The notes: generated by a model from the sequence alone, not told the origin. Shown: positions 8,647 through 19,100, counted from the first letter of the stretch. The stretch is 37,680 bases of DNA from Burkholderiaceae bacterium (GCA_947450605.1 CANFWB010000013.1:1-37680); one strand, 5' to 3'. Program-made: numbers and translations.

Positions 8647-10443
8647 TTACTTTTTAAAGACCGCAACGCCTTGAACTACGTTGCCCCCAGTATTAAAGTT
8701 GTAAGCCAGACCCGCAGCTTGCGGGCCAGGGTTATTGCCATAGAAAGTCACATTCCCACTGCCAGCGCAACCACCTGCACAGGCACCTAAAGTCCCTGCA
8801 GTCTTGAGCACATTAGTAGAAACCGTATTCGATGCATTGGTAGGCGACATGCTCGAACCAGAAAAACTCATGTTGTAAATGCCGTATCCCGCTGGCTGGG
8901 TGTTGTAGAGGCCTAGGTTTCCAGATATTTGGGCGCTGGCAAAGTTAGCCACCAAATTGCCAGAGGTGACCGACCAAGAACCTAAGTTGGCGCCCACCGG
9001 CGTCGGTGTGGTTGCTCCTACCAAGGCAAAGTTAATCGTAGCTTGATTCGTGCCCAGGTTTGCTGGCAAGGTTCGCTCACCCACTATGTAATGAAAGCCA
9101 TTACCAGCAGGCATTGCCACAGGCTGACCATCGTTGTACCCGCCAATCTGAAAGATATTGCCATTAGCCCATCGGCCCCATGAAACGATAGACTGGTAAT
9201 TACCACCCTCTTGCTGGGTTGCCGAACCCACCGCTCCAGGTTGAATGGCGTATTTCACGGGAATCGTTGTTCCCTCTACATAGTAAGGGGGTGATTGCAG
9301 ATTGATTTGATAAACCGAAGTACTCACACCCGAACCAGTAGTCAAGGCTTGCATTTTATTTTGCTGGGTACCCACCACGCTAGGATCACAAGATGGACTT
9401 TGACAGGATGGATTTGAGCTTGGCACAATGCTGCGAACCGGCAAGCCGTCGGCTGGATCGTTCACGCCAGGATTGGTTTCGGCTTTTTGCAAATACAGCC
9501 CATAAGGTCCTGAAGTCGATCTAGCAGGCTGACCATCCCCCAATGCCGGATCATTGTAAGTAACCGAAGGAGTAAATGGTGAGCTATCAGAAGCCAACGC
9601 TGGTGGTTGAGTAATCGTGACCCCTGTCACATTGGGTAGCGGTGATGTCGGCGTTGGCACCTGTGCATCTGCCGCCTTAGCTGGTGCGCTCACAGCAACC
9701 GCGAGTGATGGAATATCTGTTGCTGCCTCGCTCTTGCCTTTGGGTTTGGCGGACTTTTGCCCTGTGAGTGGATCTGGCAAGAAATTGGGGGGCGCTAGGA
9801 TAAATTGAGCTTTGGTGTCTTTATCGGCAACATAGAGGTACTGATTGACTCCAACCGCTTCTGTAGAAGCTTGATTCGTAACAATAATCTTGCCCTCAAA
9901 GACGCCTGCATATAAACCATCCTTCACAGGGGTTTTATCCGGTTTAAAGCAATTGCCTTCGCAGACATTAATGTTAAATCCAGTTCCCCGAATACCTACT
10001 GTAGCAACCACTGCATTAATTTGTAAATTGTCTTTATTCTCACGCCCAATCGCGCCAGTGACCGCTCTCACGCCACCTTTGACTAAACTGAGATTGGCTT
10101 TTTCTGAGCCATCGGCTTTGCCGTTAAAGTTGTATTGATTAATCTTAAATTCGGTTTGAGCTCGTAATGCAATCACGGCGCCATCACTCATGCGGAGCTG
10201 TGCATTACTCGCCACTCCAGTAACAACACCATCACCTGCCTGCAAGCTAGCTCCCTTGATCAGCGGTAGAGTCTGCGCACCACGCGTGACTTTGACATCA
10301 CCAATAGCCAATAGAACCTTACCCGCTTCAGTTGGTGCCTGGGCATGGCTCACCCCGATCGATAGCATCGAGCCAATCACCACAGCAAAGCCATAGTGCA
10401 CTGCTTTGTGTAAAAGTGAAGAAGTGCTAGAAACGGGGAACAT
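8647..10443 (-). CDS. Periplasmic FecR-domain protein
   Basis: A protein of 598 residues from the chosen start. Residues 1-35 form a signal peptide ending in VSHAQA. A FecR domain follows (about 36-190), with typical segments such as a KVTRGAQTLPL strand, LRMSDGAVIALRAQTEF and VGIRGTGFNINVCEGNC. The remaining 400 residues are Gly, Pro, Ser and Asn rich with beta character and no recognised family. I place the start at ATG 10443 because a strong GGAGG lies 6 bases before it; an earlier ATG at 10482 touches the previous stop (TAAATG) but would put 13 extra residues before the signal peptide. FecR domains in such loci bind or sense envelope components. Here it sits between the Slam-like gene and the adhesin, so a role in adhesin anchoring or sensing is plausible but unproven. 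Confidence 0.85.
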   Translation of the reverse strand: MFPVSSTSSLLHKAVHYGFAVVIGSMLSIGVSHAQAPTEAGKVLLAIGDVKVTRGAQTLPLIKGASLQAGDGVVTGVASNAQLRMSDGAVIALRAQTEFKINQYNFNGKADGSEKANLSLVKGGVRAVTGAIGRENKDNLQINAVVATVGIRGTGFNINVCEGNCFKPDKTPVKDGLYAGVFEGKIIVTNQASTEAVGVNQYLYVADKDTKAQFILAPPNFLPDPLTGQKSAKPKGKSEAATDIPSLAVAVSAPAKAADAQVPTPTSPLPNVTGVTITQPPALASDSSPFTPSVTYNDPALGDGQPARSTSGPYGLYLQKAETNPGVNDPADGLPVRSIVPSSNPSCQSPSCDPSVVGTQQNKMQALTTGSGVSTSVYQINLQSPPYYVEGTTIPVKYAIQPGAVGSATQQEGGNYQSIVSWGRWANGNIFQIGGYNDGQPVAMPAGNGFHYIVGERTLPANLGTNQATINFALVGATTPTPVGANLGSWSVTSGNLVANFASAQISGNLGLYNTQPAGYGIYNMSFSGSSMSPTNASNTVSTNVLKTAGTLGACAGGCAGSGNVTFYGNNPGPQAAGLAYNFNTGGNVVQGVAVFKK

Positions 10444-10449
10444 CCATTC

Positions 10450-10454
10450 CCTCC
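10450..10454 (-). promoter_or_regulatory. Ribosome binding site deciding the fecR start
   Basis: GGAGG on the minus strand stands 6 bases before ATG 10443. It favours this start over the upstream ATG at 10482 and gives a clean signal peptide N-terminus (MFPVSSTSS). Confidence 0.7.
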
Positions 10455-10482
10455 GAGCGGTGCGCTGAAATGAGCAATTCAT

Positions 10483-12321
10483 TTAATTGGAATTCCAATC
10501 GTAGCGTAGTTTGATGGCACCCGTCCACTGCTCGTAGCCATACAAGTTCAGATTCGAGAGATTGTTGTAATACGTGACCTCCATACGAGCTGACAAATCT
10601 TTGGTCAGCTTGTACTGCAATACAGCATTACCGGAATACAAATTATCTGTACGAGGAGCTTGGTATAGGAGGTCGTTGGCATCGTATTTACTCTGCGCAT
10701 AACCCGCACCAATAGTCAGACCCACTTTCTCAGAAGGCAACATGCTCAGCTGAACGCTTCCACCCGCAATACGTCTGCCTAAGTCAGGACGATTGCTGGT
10801 ATCCGTTTGATGTGCAGTATTCACTGAAAAATCAACCACAGGCTTCCAAGTAGTAGTCGGAAACAGTTTGCGGTAACCCACGGTAGCAATGTTTAGGCTT
10901 GAGTTATAGGCATTAAATTGGCTAGGGTATTTCAAGACAGTGCTACCCACTGCCGCCATGACCGAATCGGTATCCGTTAAGTGCCGAGCCACTTCACCGC
11001 CAGCACCGTAGGTATTAGGCACAGGGGTTTGATCAATTTGCGCGATGCTGCCAAAGCCTGCAATTTTGTAAGTATTGGGGCCATCAGAAATTTTGACGCC
11101 CGTAGTGGCATTGGTGACATTTAAATCGTAACCATCAGCCTGAGAATAACGCTGTGCACTGGTATTGGCATTGGCAAAGATGCTGACGTTAGTGTCCACC
11201 GGTATAGATACATTAGCACCAATACTGTCATACCCAAACATGGACTTTTGGGGCTGCGAGGTAGTGCCGAGCTGGACCGGACCTATATAGGGAAGAATAA
11301 TATTGTTAACTGCGGTAGCGGCATTGACGTTGTTGTTGTAACCCATACCCAATTCCACATAAAAGCCATAGGTGACCTTGAACTGCCCCTCTTTGGCCTT
11401 AATGTCATCTAAATACACATTAATTGTCGATACCACGCCTGCTGGTGGTTGATTTCTCTTAACCGCCTCGAACTCATCTTTGGCGCGCTGGTATTCCGCT
11501 TGCGCGTAGTAGGCCCTAGCTAATTCCAAGCGGACTAAATCATTATTGGGATCATTTAACAAAACCCGTTCAAGAGATAGCACCCCTAAAGAGGTATGCC
11601 CTGCTTCTACTGCAGCCACGCCATAAAAATAATCAAACAAGGGATCACCCATCAACTCCGGATGTTTGGTACCCAATTGATAAGCTTCTACTGCTTTCTT
11701 TTGCTCGATAAGGACTTTCATCTCATCAGCCACATCCGCATTACTCGTTGCGCTGATGACCGCGCCAGTCAAAATAAGCCCAAACAGAGCTGGTTTAGCA
11801 AGCGCGTAAATGGGCTGATAAGCGGACTGGAATGTAAACGGCTTCATTAAGAATGTTTGGCAATGCGCCGTTAACTTTGCATAACCGATTTGCGCTCGCT
11901 TATTGGTTTCAATTGCCGCCCAGTGCGCCCACTTCACACCCTCATCACTGGAGATCACGAGACCTTGCAGGATCCAGAACGCGCCTCGCCTCAGGTGCAA
12001 CTCAATAATGTTGCTGAGTAATTCAGGATGACGCAGAACTAGGATGATGTGGTGTGATGCGCGATTTTGTATACGCTGGACACCATCTTGCATGTGCTGA
12101 ATACGGCCTTGATTGAGTTGACTATTCCAAGAACGGTAATAAGGCTCCACAAGGGAGGCGCCTTTTTGCCAAGAATCTGTTAGCCAATCGCCTGCATGCA
12201 CTAACTGTTGCAAGATAGTCAGCGCGCCCTGATTCAAAGTAGTATCAATCCTGCGTACACAGCGACAACTCGCTGCTACTGCCCGTTGTTTATTGAGAGA
12301 GGTAAACGATGGCTTGGACAT
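10483..12321 (-). CDS. Slam-like TPR and outer-membrane beta-barrel protein with N-terminal extension
   Basis: About 612 residues from ATG 12321 (a GTG lies one codon earlier). The C-terminal ~300 residues look like an outer-membrane barrel of the surface lipoprotein assembly modifier type (DUF560): a GYNNNVN motif begins the barrel, strands alternate, and the protein ends in a terminal strand. Before it is a TPR-like region (about 205-305). Oddly, a typical signal peptide (MKPFTF..., hydrophobic core, ISATSNA) occurs only near residues 160-195, after 160 residues of basic, helix-rich sequence. Either the true start is internal, at the ATG of MKPF (near 11848), or the extension is a separate cytoplasmic part. 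The gene abuts the ClpP-like gene upstream (stop, then GTGATG) and the fecR region downstream, so translational coupling is likely. Its substrate might be the adhesin or a lipoprotein; this is inference. Confidence 0.75.
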   Translation of the reverse strand: MSKPSFTSLNKQRAVAASCRCVRRIDTTLNQGALTILQQLVHAGDWLTDSWQKGASLVEPYYRSWNSQLNQGRIQHMQDGVQRIQNRASHHIILVLRHPELLSNIIELHLRRGAFWILQGLVISSDEGVKWAHWAAIETNKRAQIGYAKLTAHCQTFLMKPFTFQSAYQPIYALAKPALFGLILTGAVISATSNADVADEMKVLIEQKKAVEAYQLGTKHPELMGDPLFDYFYGVAAVEAGHTSLGVLSLERVLLNDPNNDLVRLELARAYYAQAEYQRAKDEFEAVKRNQPPAGVVSTINVYLDDIKAKEGQFKVTYGFYVELGMGYNNNVNAATAVNNIILPYIGPVQLGTTSQPQKSMFGYDSIGANVSIPVDTNVSIFANANTSAQRYSQADGYDLNVTNATTGVKISDGPNTYKIAGFGSIAQIDQTPVPNTYGAGGEVARHLTDTDSVMAAVGSTVLKYPSQFNAYNSSLNIATVGYRKLFPTTTWKPVVDFSVNTAHQTDTSNRPDLGRRIAGGSVQLSMLPSEKVGLTIGAGYAQSKYDANDLLYQAPRTDNLYSGNAVLQYKLTKDLSARMEVTYYNNLSNLNLYGYEQWTGAIKLRYDWNSN

Positions 12322-12324
12322 CAC

Positions 12325-13182
12325 TCAATTTAAATAAGGGTCTTTAAGCACTTGCTTGTAGCAATCAATAAAAGCCGTATGCTTTTGATCAAACTGGGCA
12401 CAGCGTGAAGCCACTTTGAGGGTGCGGCGATGTAACTCATCCTTATCCATCCGATAAAGACCTTTGGCCCTCTCCAACTGTTCAGCCCGAAGATCTAAGT
12501 ACTGGGGATCAAACCCATTGAGCCCGTAAAAAATGACCTCCTCACTACTGAGGCGATAGACACCCTTGTATTGATGCGATTGCATTGCCTGAAACAACTC
12601 TGGAGGCATGCCCATTTGAGAAAAATACACAGGGGCTGTTTTTTCAAACTGCTCTAATAATCTGCGTGCCTCGGGATTAGTTTTAACATCCACCTCTTCC
12701 AAGATTTTGGCATTGGCATCACTCTTGGTAATGCGTCCACGATGAATACCAACAGTATAGGCGGGGGCACCACGCACTACGCCGCTAGCCAGGACAAAAA
12801 TACACGCGCTAGCGCACTGACCCGTGACAAATACATGGGCCTGTTGAGTTCTGAGTAATTGCCCGATTTTCATAGCGGCAATGCCATCACCGCCAGGGGA
12901 GTCGAGTAAGACAATCAATCCGGCAGGCAGTGGATCTCCCTGTACCTGAGCGATTGACCCCTGAATCGATTCCAAGACCTTTTTCGAGATCTGACCCTTA
13001 ATCGCCATGACAACAACGCGACCCTCAGATATCACTGGCGCGCCCGATGTTGCAGTAACTGCATTCGATTGCTCTGCTGTCACCGGCGCCTGTAGAGAAA
13101 CTACCAAAGGTGCACTGGCGTGCGCCAGGCTGACGCTACAAGCCATCACCAGACCACAAAGAAGATCTTGGTATCGCCTCAT
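12325..13182 (-). CDS. Periplasmic ClpP-like serine protease
   Basis: A 285-residue protein with a signal peptide (about residues 1-23, LAHASA). The core is a ClpP/crotonase fold: DSPGGDG near 94-100 forms the oxyanion region, Ser125 within QCASACIFV is the expected nucleophile, and His147 in VGIHRGR is the expected base. It matches the group of predicted periplasmic ClpP-like proteins rather than cytoplasmic ClpP, which lacks a signal peptide. The extra cysteines at 123 and 127 flanking the nucleophile could form a disulfide. Its ATG overlaps the stop of the LuxR-type gene by four bases (ATGA), a sign of coupled translation. Placed in a type I secretion locus, it could process or release the adhesin, as LapG does in the LapA system, but it is unrelated to LapG and the substrate is unknown. 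Confidence 0.82.
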   Translation of the reverse strand: MRRYQDLLCGLVMACSVSLAHASAPLVVSLQAPVTAEQSNAVTATSGAPVISEGRVVVMAIKGQISKKVLESIQGSIAQVQGDPLPAGLIVLLDSPGGDGIAAMKIGQLLRTQQAHVFVTGQCASACIFVLASGVVRGAPAYTVGIHRGRITKSDANAKILEEVDVKTNPEARRLLEQFEKTAPVYFSQMGMPPELFQAMQSHQYKGVYRLSSEEVIFYGLNGFDPQYLDLRAEQLERAKGLYRMDKDELHRRTLKVASRCAQFDQKHTAFIDCYKQVLKDPYLN

Positions 13183-14906
13183 GAATCCGCTAACCCATTC
13201 GAAACGGCCACACTTAAATGCCCAATGGCTTGCGCAGTTGCTAGATCTCTCAATTCAAAATCACCACTCTGATTAGCCGCAATCAGACCAGACGTCATGA
13301 GCTCCTGAATGCAGGACTGGACCTGATGTTGCGGTTCGTTCATCGCCGATAAAATCGTCAATAAAGATTGGTCTGGATGATTGGCAGCGCGCAGAATTAA
13401 CTCTTTTGCAATGGGGCTCAAGCCATCTAACATGGCCCTCAAATCCACCCGAATGCCCTCTGGTAGCGCATCCATCGCAGGTGCCTGCAAAGTAAAGATG
13501 CGGGAAAACGGAGCTGAGTTGGGTTTAGAACCCAAGAGTCGCACACTCACCTGGGCAGAGCCCGTATCTTGCAAGTTAGCCGCCACAATCATGATGGGAC
13601 GCGAAGCCAAACGATCAATGCCAGGTTCGCCGACAACCGCCTTAAATGACTCCAACGCTTTCAGACCATAAACCAATACTGCTAAGGGTTGTAATTTAGA
13701 CATCTCAGCTAAGAGCCCGGCAATACGCTCACCTTGAGAAGGGTAGATTTTTTCTGAGCGCGTTACGGCATCACCAAACTGCAATTCGATTTGCGCTGCA
13801 AAACTAGTCAAGGCGCGATCCCGCCGATAAGAACCGGGTACCCGCAAACGCACAATCTGAAAATGTTTCGCACTCAGATGACTACCAATCGCATCGATCA
13901 ATAAAGTCGCAGCAGCTGGTGGCCAAGATTCCACTGAAATCCATTGTGCCAAACCGCTCTCAATCGATTCAAAAGCATTTGCCAAAAAGGGAAATCCGCC
14001 CCAGCGTGCACTCGCGTCTGGCAGGGCTACTTCAGCCGAACCCACGATTGCGATTGGGCCCACTTCTTTGACCACCACCTCTTTGCCGCCTTCTTTGACC
14101 TGAATAGCCAACCAGGCATTACTCATGGGGGCGATTTGTTTAGTCAAAGCATCTGCTAAGGGCATTTTTAATGCCTTAGCATGGCGCGCCAAGATCGCGG
14201 CTTTGCGGAAGGATTCAGCGCCAAATAATTCTGTTGCTTTTTCTGCCACGATCTCCGTATGCGATGCAAGACCAATACCGATTAAGGGTGATTGACTCAG
14301 CTCACCGTCGACTGCTGATTGCAAGTTGGCCTGGTATCGACTGCTCCAGCCTTGTAAATACTGCGCGAGATAGACTGCGCGGTCAGCATCATCCAAATGG
14401 GCTCTAGGATGGCCAAACCACATCACCGAACCACCGCCGGGTAAATACGTAACCTGCCCATCCAAAGCTGCCACTAAGCGTTCGATCACATCGCGCAAGG
14501 CTTTCAGAAAATGATCGCGTTGGGAGATAGAGTTGGGGCTGAGATCAGCTAAGTCCGCTATCGATATGGCTACTGTAGAGACCAGTCGCCAAGAGTAGTT
14601 CTCACCTGTTCTAAGGTTAGCGAGCGCCCCATGTTTATCCAACTTCGATTTAGGGGTTTTTGCTTTTGCCTCACCACCATCATTGGTAGAGGATTTCATA
14701 ATCTGGGCGGCGGCAATGACTGCCTTTGCGCGACTCGTCACACCCAGCTTACGAAACAATACAAACAAATGCTGCTTTACCGTCCCCGGCTCAATTTGGA
14801 GATCAGTTGCAATCTCCTTGTTGCTCTTGCCCTCAATCAAGAGGTCAAGCAACTGCCTCTGCCGAGCAGATAGCGATAGCTCTGGCGAGGACTCTCGCTT
14901 AATCAT
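13179..14906 (-). CDS. LuxR-type regulator with degenerate nucleotide-cyclase-like domain
   Basis: A 575-residue protein with its LuxR helix-turn-helix at the N-terminus (about 9-66: LSARQRQLLDLLIEGKSNKEIA, then GTVKQHL). The rest of a LuxR protein usually lies before this domain, so the order is reversed. Residues about 105-260 resemble a class III cyclase homology domain: VSTVAISIADL for the first metal strand, GQVTYLPGGGSVMWFG where KYMGDxxxAFFG would be, and PLIGIGLASHTEIV for the GIGxxxGxVxxG segment. The second metal aspartate and the substrate lysine are missing, so catalysis is unlikely; nucleotide binding or pure regulation is possible. The C-terminal 300 residues are helical and unassigned. 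It sits between hlyD and the ClpP-like gene and overlaps the latter by four bases, so it is probably the local regulator of the locus. Confidence 0.75.
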   Translation of the reverse strand: MIKRESSPELSLSARQRQLLDLLIEGKSNKEIATDLQIEPGTVKQHLFVLFRKLGVTSRAKAVIAAAQIMKSSTNDGGEAKAKTPKSKLDKHGALANLRTGENYSWRLVSTVAISIADLADLSPNSISQRDHFLKALRDVIERLVAALDGQVTYLPGGGSVMWFGHPRAHLDDADRAVYLAQYLQGWSSRYQANLQSAVDGELSQSPLIGIGLASHTEIVAEKATELFGAESFRKAAILARHAKALKMPLADALTKQIAPMSNAWLAIQVKEGGKEVVVKEVGPIAIVGSAEVALPDASARWGGFPFLANAFESIESGLAQWISVESWPPAAATLLIDAIGSHLSAKHFQIVRLRVPGSYRRDRALTSFAAQIELQFGDAVTRSEKIYPSQGERIAGLLAEMSKLQPLAVLVYGLKALESFKAVVGEPGIDRLASRPIMIVAANLQDTGSAQVSVRLLGSKPNSAPFSRIFTLQAPAMDALPEGIRVDLRAMLDGLSPIAKELILRAANHPDQSLLTILSAMNEPQHQVQSCIQELMTSGLIAANQSGDFELRDLATAQAIGHLSVAVSNGLADS

Positions 14907-14939
14907 GAGCGCTGGATCGAGATAGCATCAGCCAGGGGT

Positions 14940-16157
14940 TTAGCGTTCACGCATACCCTGCTTGAATGCCACGTAGATTGGGCGCAACAAGTAGCGCAAT
15001 ACTGATTGACGATCCGTCATGATGTCGGCTTGCACTGTCATTCCTGGATCAATCCGCTTATCCTCATCATCCCCAACATAACTATGGGGCAGACTCACAA
15101 TGACTTTGAAGTACGGCTGCTGCTTCTCATCCAAAGTGCTATAGGAAGAGACCATCGATACCTTGCCCTCAATCGTGCCGTAGCGCATGAAATCAAAGGT
15201 GCCGATTTTTAAGCGCGCATCTTGACCTTTTTTGACAAAGCCAATATCCGTAGGTGAGACCCGCACTTCGGCATGCATTTTGCCGTCCAAAGGAATCACG
15301 TTCATGAGCGTGGCACCCGGAGGAATTACCCCGCCCACTGTTCGGAATTTGAGATCCTGAACCACCCCATCCACCGGAGAAACAATATCCACTCGCGTAA
15401 GACGATCTTGCAACTTCGTCATCTGCTCTTCCGTTTGCGCTAAGTCATTGGCAGCGGAATTAAGCTCATCCATATTGATCCGGCGATAACGTAATAACTC
15501 TGCTTGTGCGCCACTCAAATTGCGTTGCGCATCTAAGGCTTGTACTCGGGTATTGAGCTTTTCTTTAGCCAAGTCTCCACGAATGGCACTTACTTCAGAA
15601 AAGATCTTGATCTCATTTTGCAGCTGGACAATTTGGTCTTTAGACGTTTTGAGCGTGTACTCTTGCTCAGCGACCAGCTGCTTGTACTCTTCGGGCACCT
15701 TAGAAAAGTCAGCCGGTCTATCGCCTAGCAAGGCACGCAAACGCTCTACCCGGGTATACAAGCCCCAGTATTTAGCGGCTAGGGTTTGATACTCTGCGCC
15801 CGCTTCCGTGGAATTCAGGCGCATCAGCACCTGACCTTGAGTCACTGCTTGGCCATCAACAACATCAATGGTGGCAATCCGGCCACCATCCACATGCTGA
15901 ATCACCTTGACCGCCTGAATCGGCATGATTTGACCAGGAGCCAAAGCCACTACATCCAAAGTAGCAAATAATGCCCAGATGAAAAATACCCCCAAGGCAT
16001 AGCAAACCAGCTTGACGGTGGTTTTCATATACACGGGGGGCGCTGCCTCTTCCAACAAAATCGCCTTGGCTACGTAGTTATCCGTGCGATCACCCAGGGT
16101 TAGCCTAGGCTGATCTTTTGGCTGATCATCCGGTGGTAAGGTGGGCAGTGTGCTCAT
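14940..16157 (-). CDS. HlyD-family periplasmic adaptor of type I secretion
   Basis: A 405-residue membrane fusion protein. One N-terminal membrane segment (about 48-70) follows a short cytoplasmic tail. Then come the lipoyl half-motif (GQIMPIQAVKVIQHVDGG), a long coiled-coil hairpin (about 120-250), the second lipoyl half and the beta-barrel region with VVQDLKFRTVGGVIPPG. The C-terminal part (RIDPGMTVQADIMTDRQSVLRYLLRP) matches the LapC/HlyD subgroup that serves large adhesins. It links the inner-membrane ABC protein, encoded 33 bases upstream, to the TolC-like channel. The LuxR-type gene follows after 33 bases. No strong Shine-Dalgarno was seen before the ATG. Confidence in the family is high; the cargo is inferred from the locus. 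Confidence 0.93.
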   Translation of the reverse strand: MSTLPTLPPDDQPKDQPRLTLGDRTDNYVAKAILLEEAAPPVYMKTTVKLVCYALGVFFIWALFATLDVVALAPGQIMPIQAVKVIQHVDGGRIATIDVVDGQAVTQGQVLMRLNSTEAGAEYQTLAAKYWGLYTRVERLRALLGDRPADFSKVPEEYKQLVAEQEYTLKTSKDQIVQLQNEIKIFSEVSAIRGDLAKEKLNTRVQALDAQRNLSGAQAELLRYRRINMDELNSAANDLAQTEEQMTKLQDRLTRVDIVSPVDGVVQDLKFRTVGGVIPPGATLMNVIPLDGKMHAEVRVSPTDIGFVKKGQDARLKIGTFDFMRYGTIEGKVSMVSSYSTLDEKQQPYFKVIVSLPHSYVGDDEDKRIDPGMTVQADIMTDRQSVLRYLLRPIYVAFKQGMRER

Positions 16158-16190
16158 AGGAAGTGCTCTTATCGGTTAAGGAATGTGAAA

Positions 16191-19100
16191 TTAAGCTGCA
16201 GCAGGTTGTTTGAGTAACACGTCAGGTGGTCCTGCAGCACGCAGGTAACCTTTATCCATGACTAATAAGGTATCGGCTAAACGGATATGACTAGGACGAT
16301 GGCTAATAAAGAGTACGGTTGCTTTACCCTTTAAGGCTCTTAAGGTTTCCATAAACTTCTGGTCACCATAATCATCTAAGCCTGCGCCAGGTTCGTCGAA
16401 TAACATAATTGGAGCCCGGGTTAAATACGCTCTAGCAAGTGAAAGTTTTTGCTTCAGACTGGAAGGCAATTCATTGGTGTTATCGCCTACACGGTATTCA
16501 ATACCGCGAGGTAATGCCATGATTTGCTCTAAAGCACCTGCCATGTCTAGAGCTTGATAGACCTCATCGTCACTGGCATCCGGTCTGGCCAAGCGCAAGT
16601 TTTGCGCAATCGTTGCTCTGAATAACTGGGTGTCTTGTGGTGCATAGCCAATTGAGCGGCGTAACTCTACGGGATCTAACTGACGTAGATCGACGTTATC
16701 AATCAGAATAGAGCCGGCTTGTGGTTGATACATACCCAAGATAAGCTTGAGCAAAGTGGATTTACCACCGCCATTGGGGCCACTAATGGCGATCATCTCA
16801 CCTGGGGCGACGCGGAACTCCACACCAATCAGAGCAGGATCTACGTTCATCGAGTAACGGAATGACACGCGAGCAAATTCGATGCCACCCTCTAATCCAC
16901 GCGACACTAAAGAAGTAGCAGTCTCTTGACGCTCACCCTGAATTTTCATCAGATTATCAATTTGCAGGGTCGCGCTTCTCACCCGCTCAATGCGCGTCAT
17001 ATTGGTAAAGATCGTTTGAATCGGGCTGAGCACTCGCCACATTAATAGCATCGAGGCAATTAAGGCGCCCGCCGAAACGGTTTGCATAATGACGGATGGC
17101 ACAGTAGCCGTCACAATCATGAGTGCTGAGAGCATCATCACGAAGTAGGAAATGGCTACCAATAGAGAGGAAATCTGCTCCGCTTTATAAGAAGCCATCG
17201 TCGCGTTCGCAGAAATCTCCCGGAAGCGCTCCAACCACAATTGCTGAGCACCACACTCCCGAATGATGCGCATCTTGCCCACCATCTCCACAATGAACTC
17301 ATTGCGCTTGGTGACCGCTCTACTGACCGCAGCTACGCGATCATGCGTCACTCCAGAGAAACTCCAATAAAGCAAGGCGTAGACCGCCGCCATAATGGCA
17401 AAGATTAATAGGGAAACTGGGTTCATGATGGATAGCGCAATCAAGAACACTAAGGTTGCCGGGGACTCCAGCATTGTTGAAGCCAGTGGACCAGTAAATA
17501 AATCTCGAATGGCCTCAAAGCTTTGTAAGCGGGATGTTTGCGAACCCACCGAAGCCCTCTCGGTATACACCGGCGACATTTGCAAGACCTGCTGCAAAAT
17601 GGTTGCGCCAAAGAGATATTCAATACGTCCGGAAATATAGGCCAGAATGCGCGCGCGATGCCGCATGAAGTAATACCCTGCGCCCAGTCCAATAGTTGCG
17701 CCAATGGTGAGGTAAATCAAAGTGTCTTTAGCGCCAGAAGGAATCACGGTGCTATACACAATAGACAAAAATAAGGGTCCCGACATCAAGACCAAACCAG
17801 ATACCAATGCGGATAAGGTAGCCTGTCCAATCAAGGGGCTAAAGCGCATTAAGACCCGCCCTACCCACGAACGCGTATCGTTCACATTCGCTTCCGCTAA
17901 CTCAAAAAAGAAAGCGCGACCAGAAATAGCTAAATTGGTTTCAAAACGCACTTCGCCTTGCTCAGAATCGCTGATACGCATTTGCTTACCCAAGCGCCCC
18001 ATCGCAATAAAAGCCATGCCTTCATCCGGCACAAACAAGCATGGCAAAGAGCGTGGCTCTAACATGCCTAAGCTGCAGTTGACCTCATTCGTCTTATACC
18101 CCATTTGGGACATCGCATTATGAAAGCTCGTTAAATCCAAACTGTCGGTGTAGTACGGCAATGACTCAGCCACTTCACGTGCAGTTCCGCGGGCATTGAT
18201 TAACTTGAGTAATAAGGCCAAACATCCCGATAAGTCCGTTTGCACTTTGAAGTTATTGGCAACGGTTTGATGGGTATGATGCCAACGTTGGGTATCAATG
18301 ACGCCACCCTTAAAAGGAGAGTCAAAATATTCGCCAGTGGGTATCGCCCGATAGTGAGCCGAGCCTGAGCCGACCATTCCGGTGACTGCCTCCGATGGTG
18401 CTGTTGCTGGAGTGGAGCCTTGGACTGCACTCGCCTCCCGTATCGAGCTCACCTGATTAGGCTCCACCTCATGCAAGTGGCCATCACGCAAATAGAGTGT
18501 GCGATCTGCCAGGCGCAAGAACGACGGGCGTTGAGAAACCAACACTACCGTTACTTTGCCACGTACGGCTTCCATAAATTTCAGGAAGGTAGCATCACCA
18601 TCTGAGTCCATCACCGAGGTGGCATCATCGAACAAAATAATATTGGGCTGATTGGATAAAGCGCGCACAATCGCAATGCGTTGGCGATAGCCTGGCGGCA
18701 TCGCATCCGCAGCCGTATCCCCAACTGGTGAATCCCAACCCCGCGGCATCTTCGCTACAAAGTCACCCAAACCCAGCATCTTGGCAGTGGCTAAGGCACG
18801 ATCTACCCGGCTTGGTTCAAAGACGCTCACGTTATCCAATAAGGAGCCTTCAAACATCATCGCTTTTTGAGGCAAGTAGGCAACGTGCTCGCTTAACTCT
18901 GCCAGCGGAATGCTTTGAATATTGGCATCATCGATCAGTACTTCGCCCTGGGTGGGGTGCAGAACCCCTGCCATGAGTTGCAATAGAGTGCTTCGGCCTG
19001 AACCTGACTCCCCTTTGATGGCTAAAAATTCCCCAGGCTGCACTGTGAGATTAAGGCCACTGAATAACTCCGTTTTACTTCCCGGAAAACGGTAGTGCAC

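Noticed and set aside
17722..18123. A 133-codon plus-strand frame opposite the ABC exporter
   Set aside because: It lies wholly within the conserved ABC coding sequence on the other strand and shows no family features or ribosome site.
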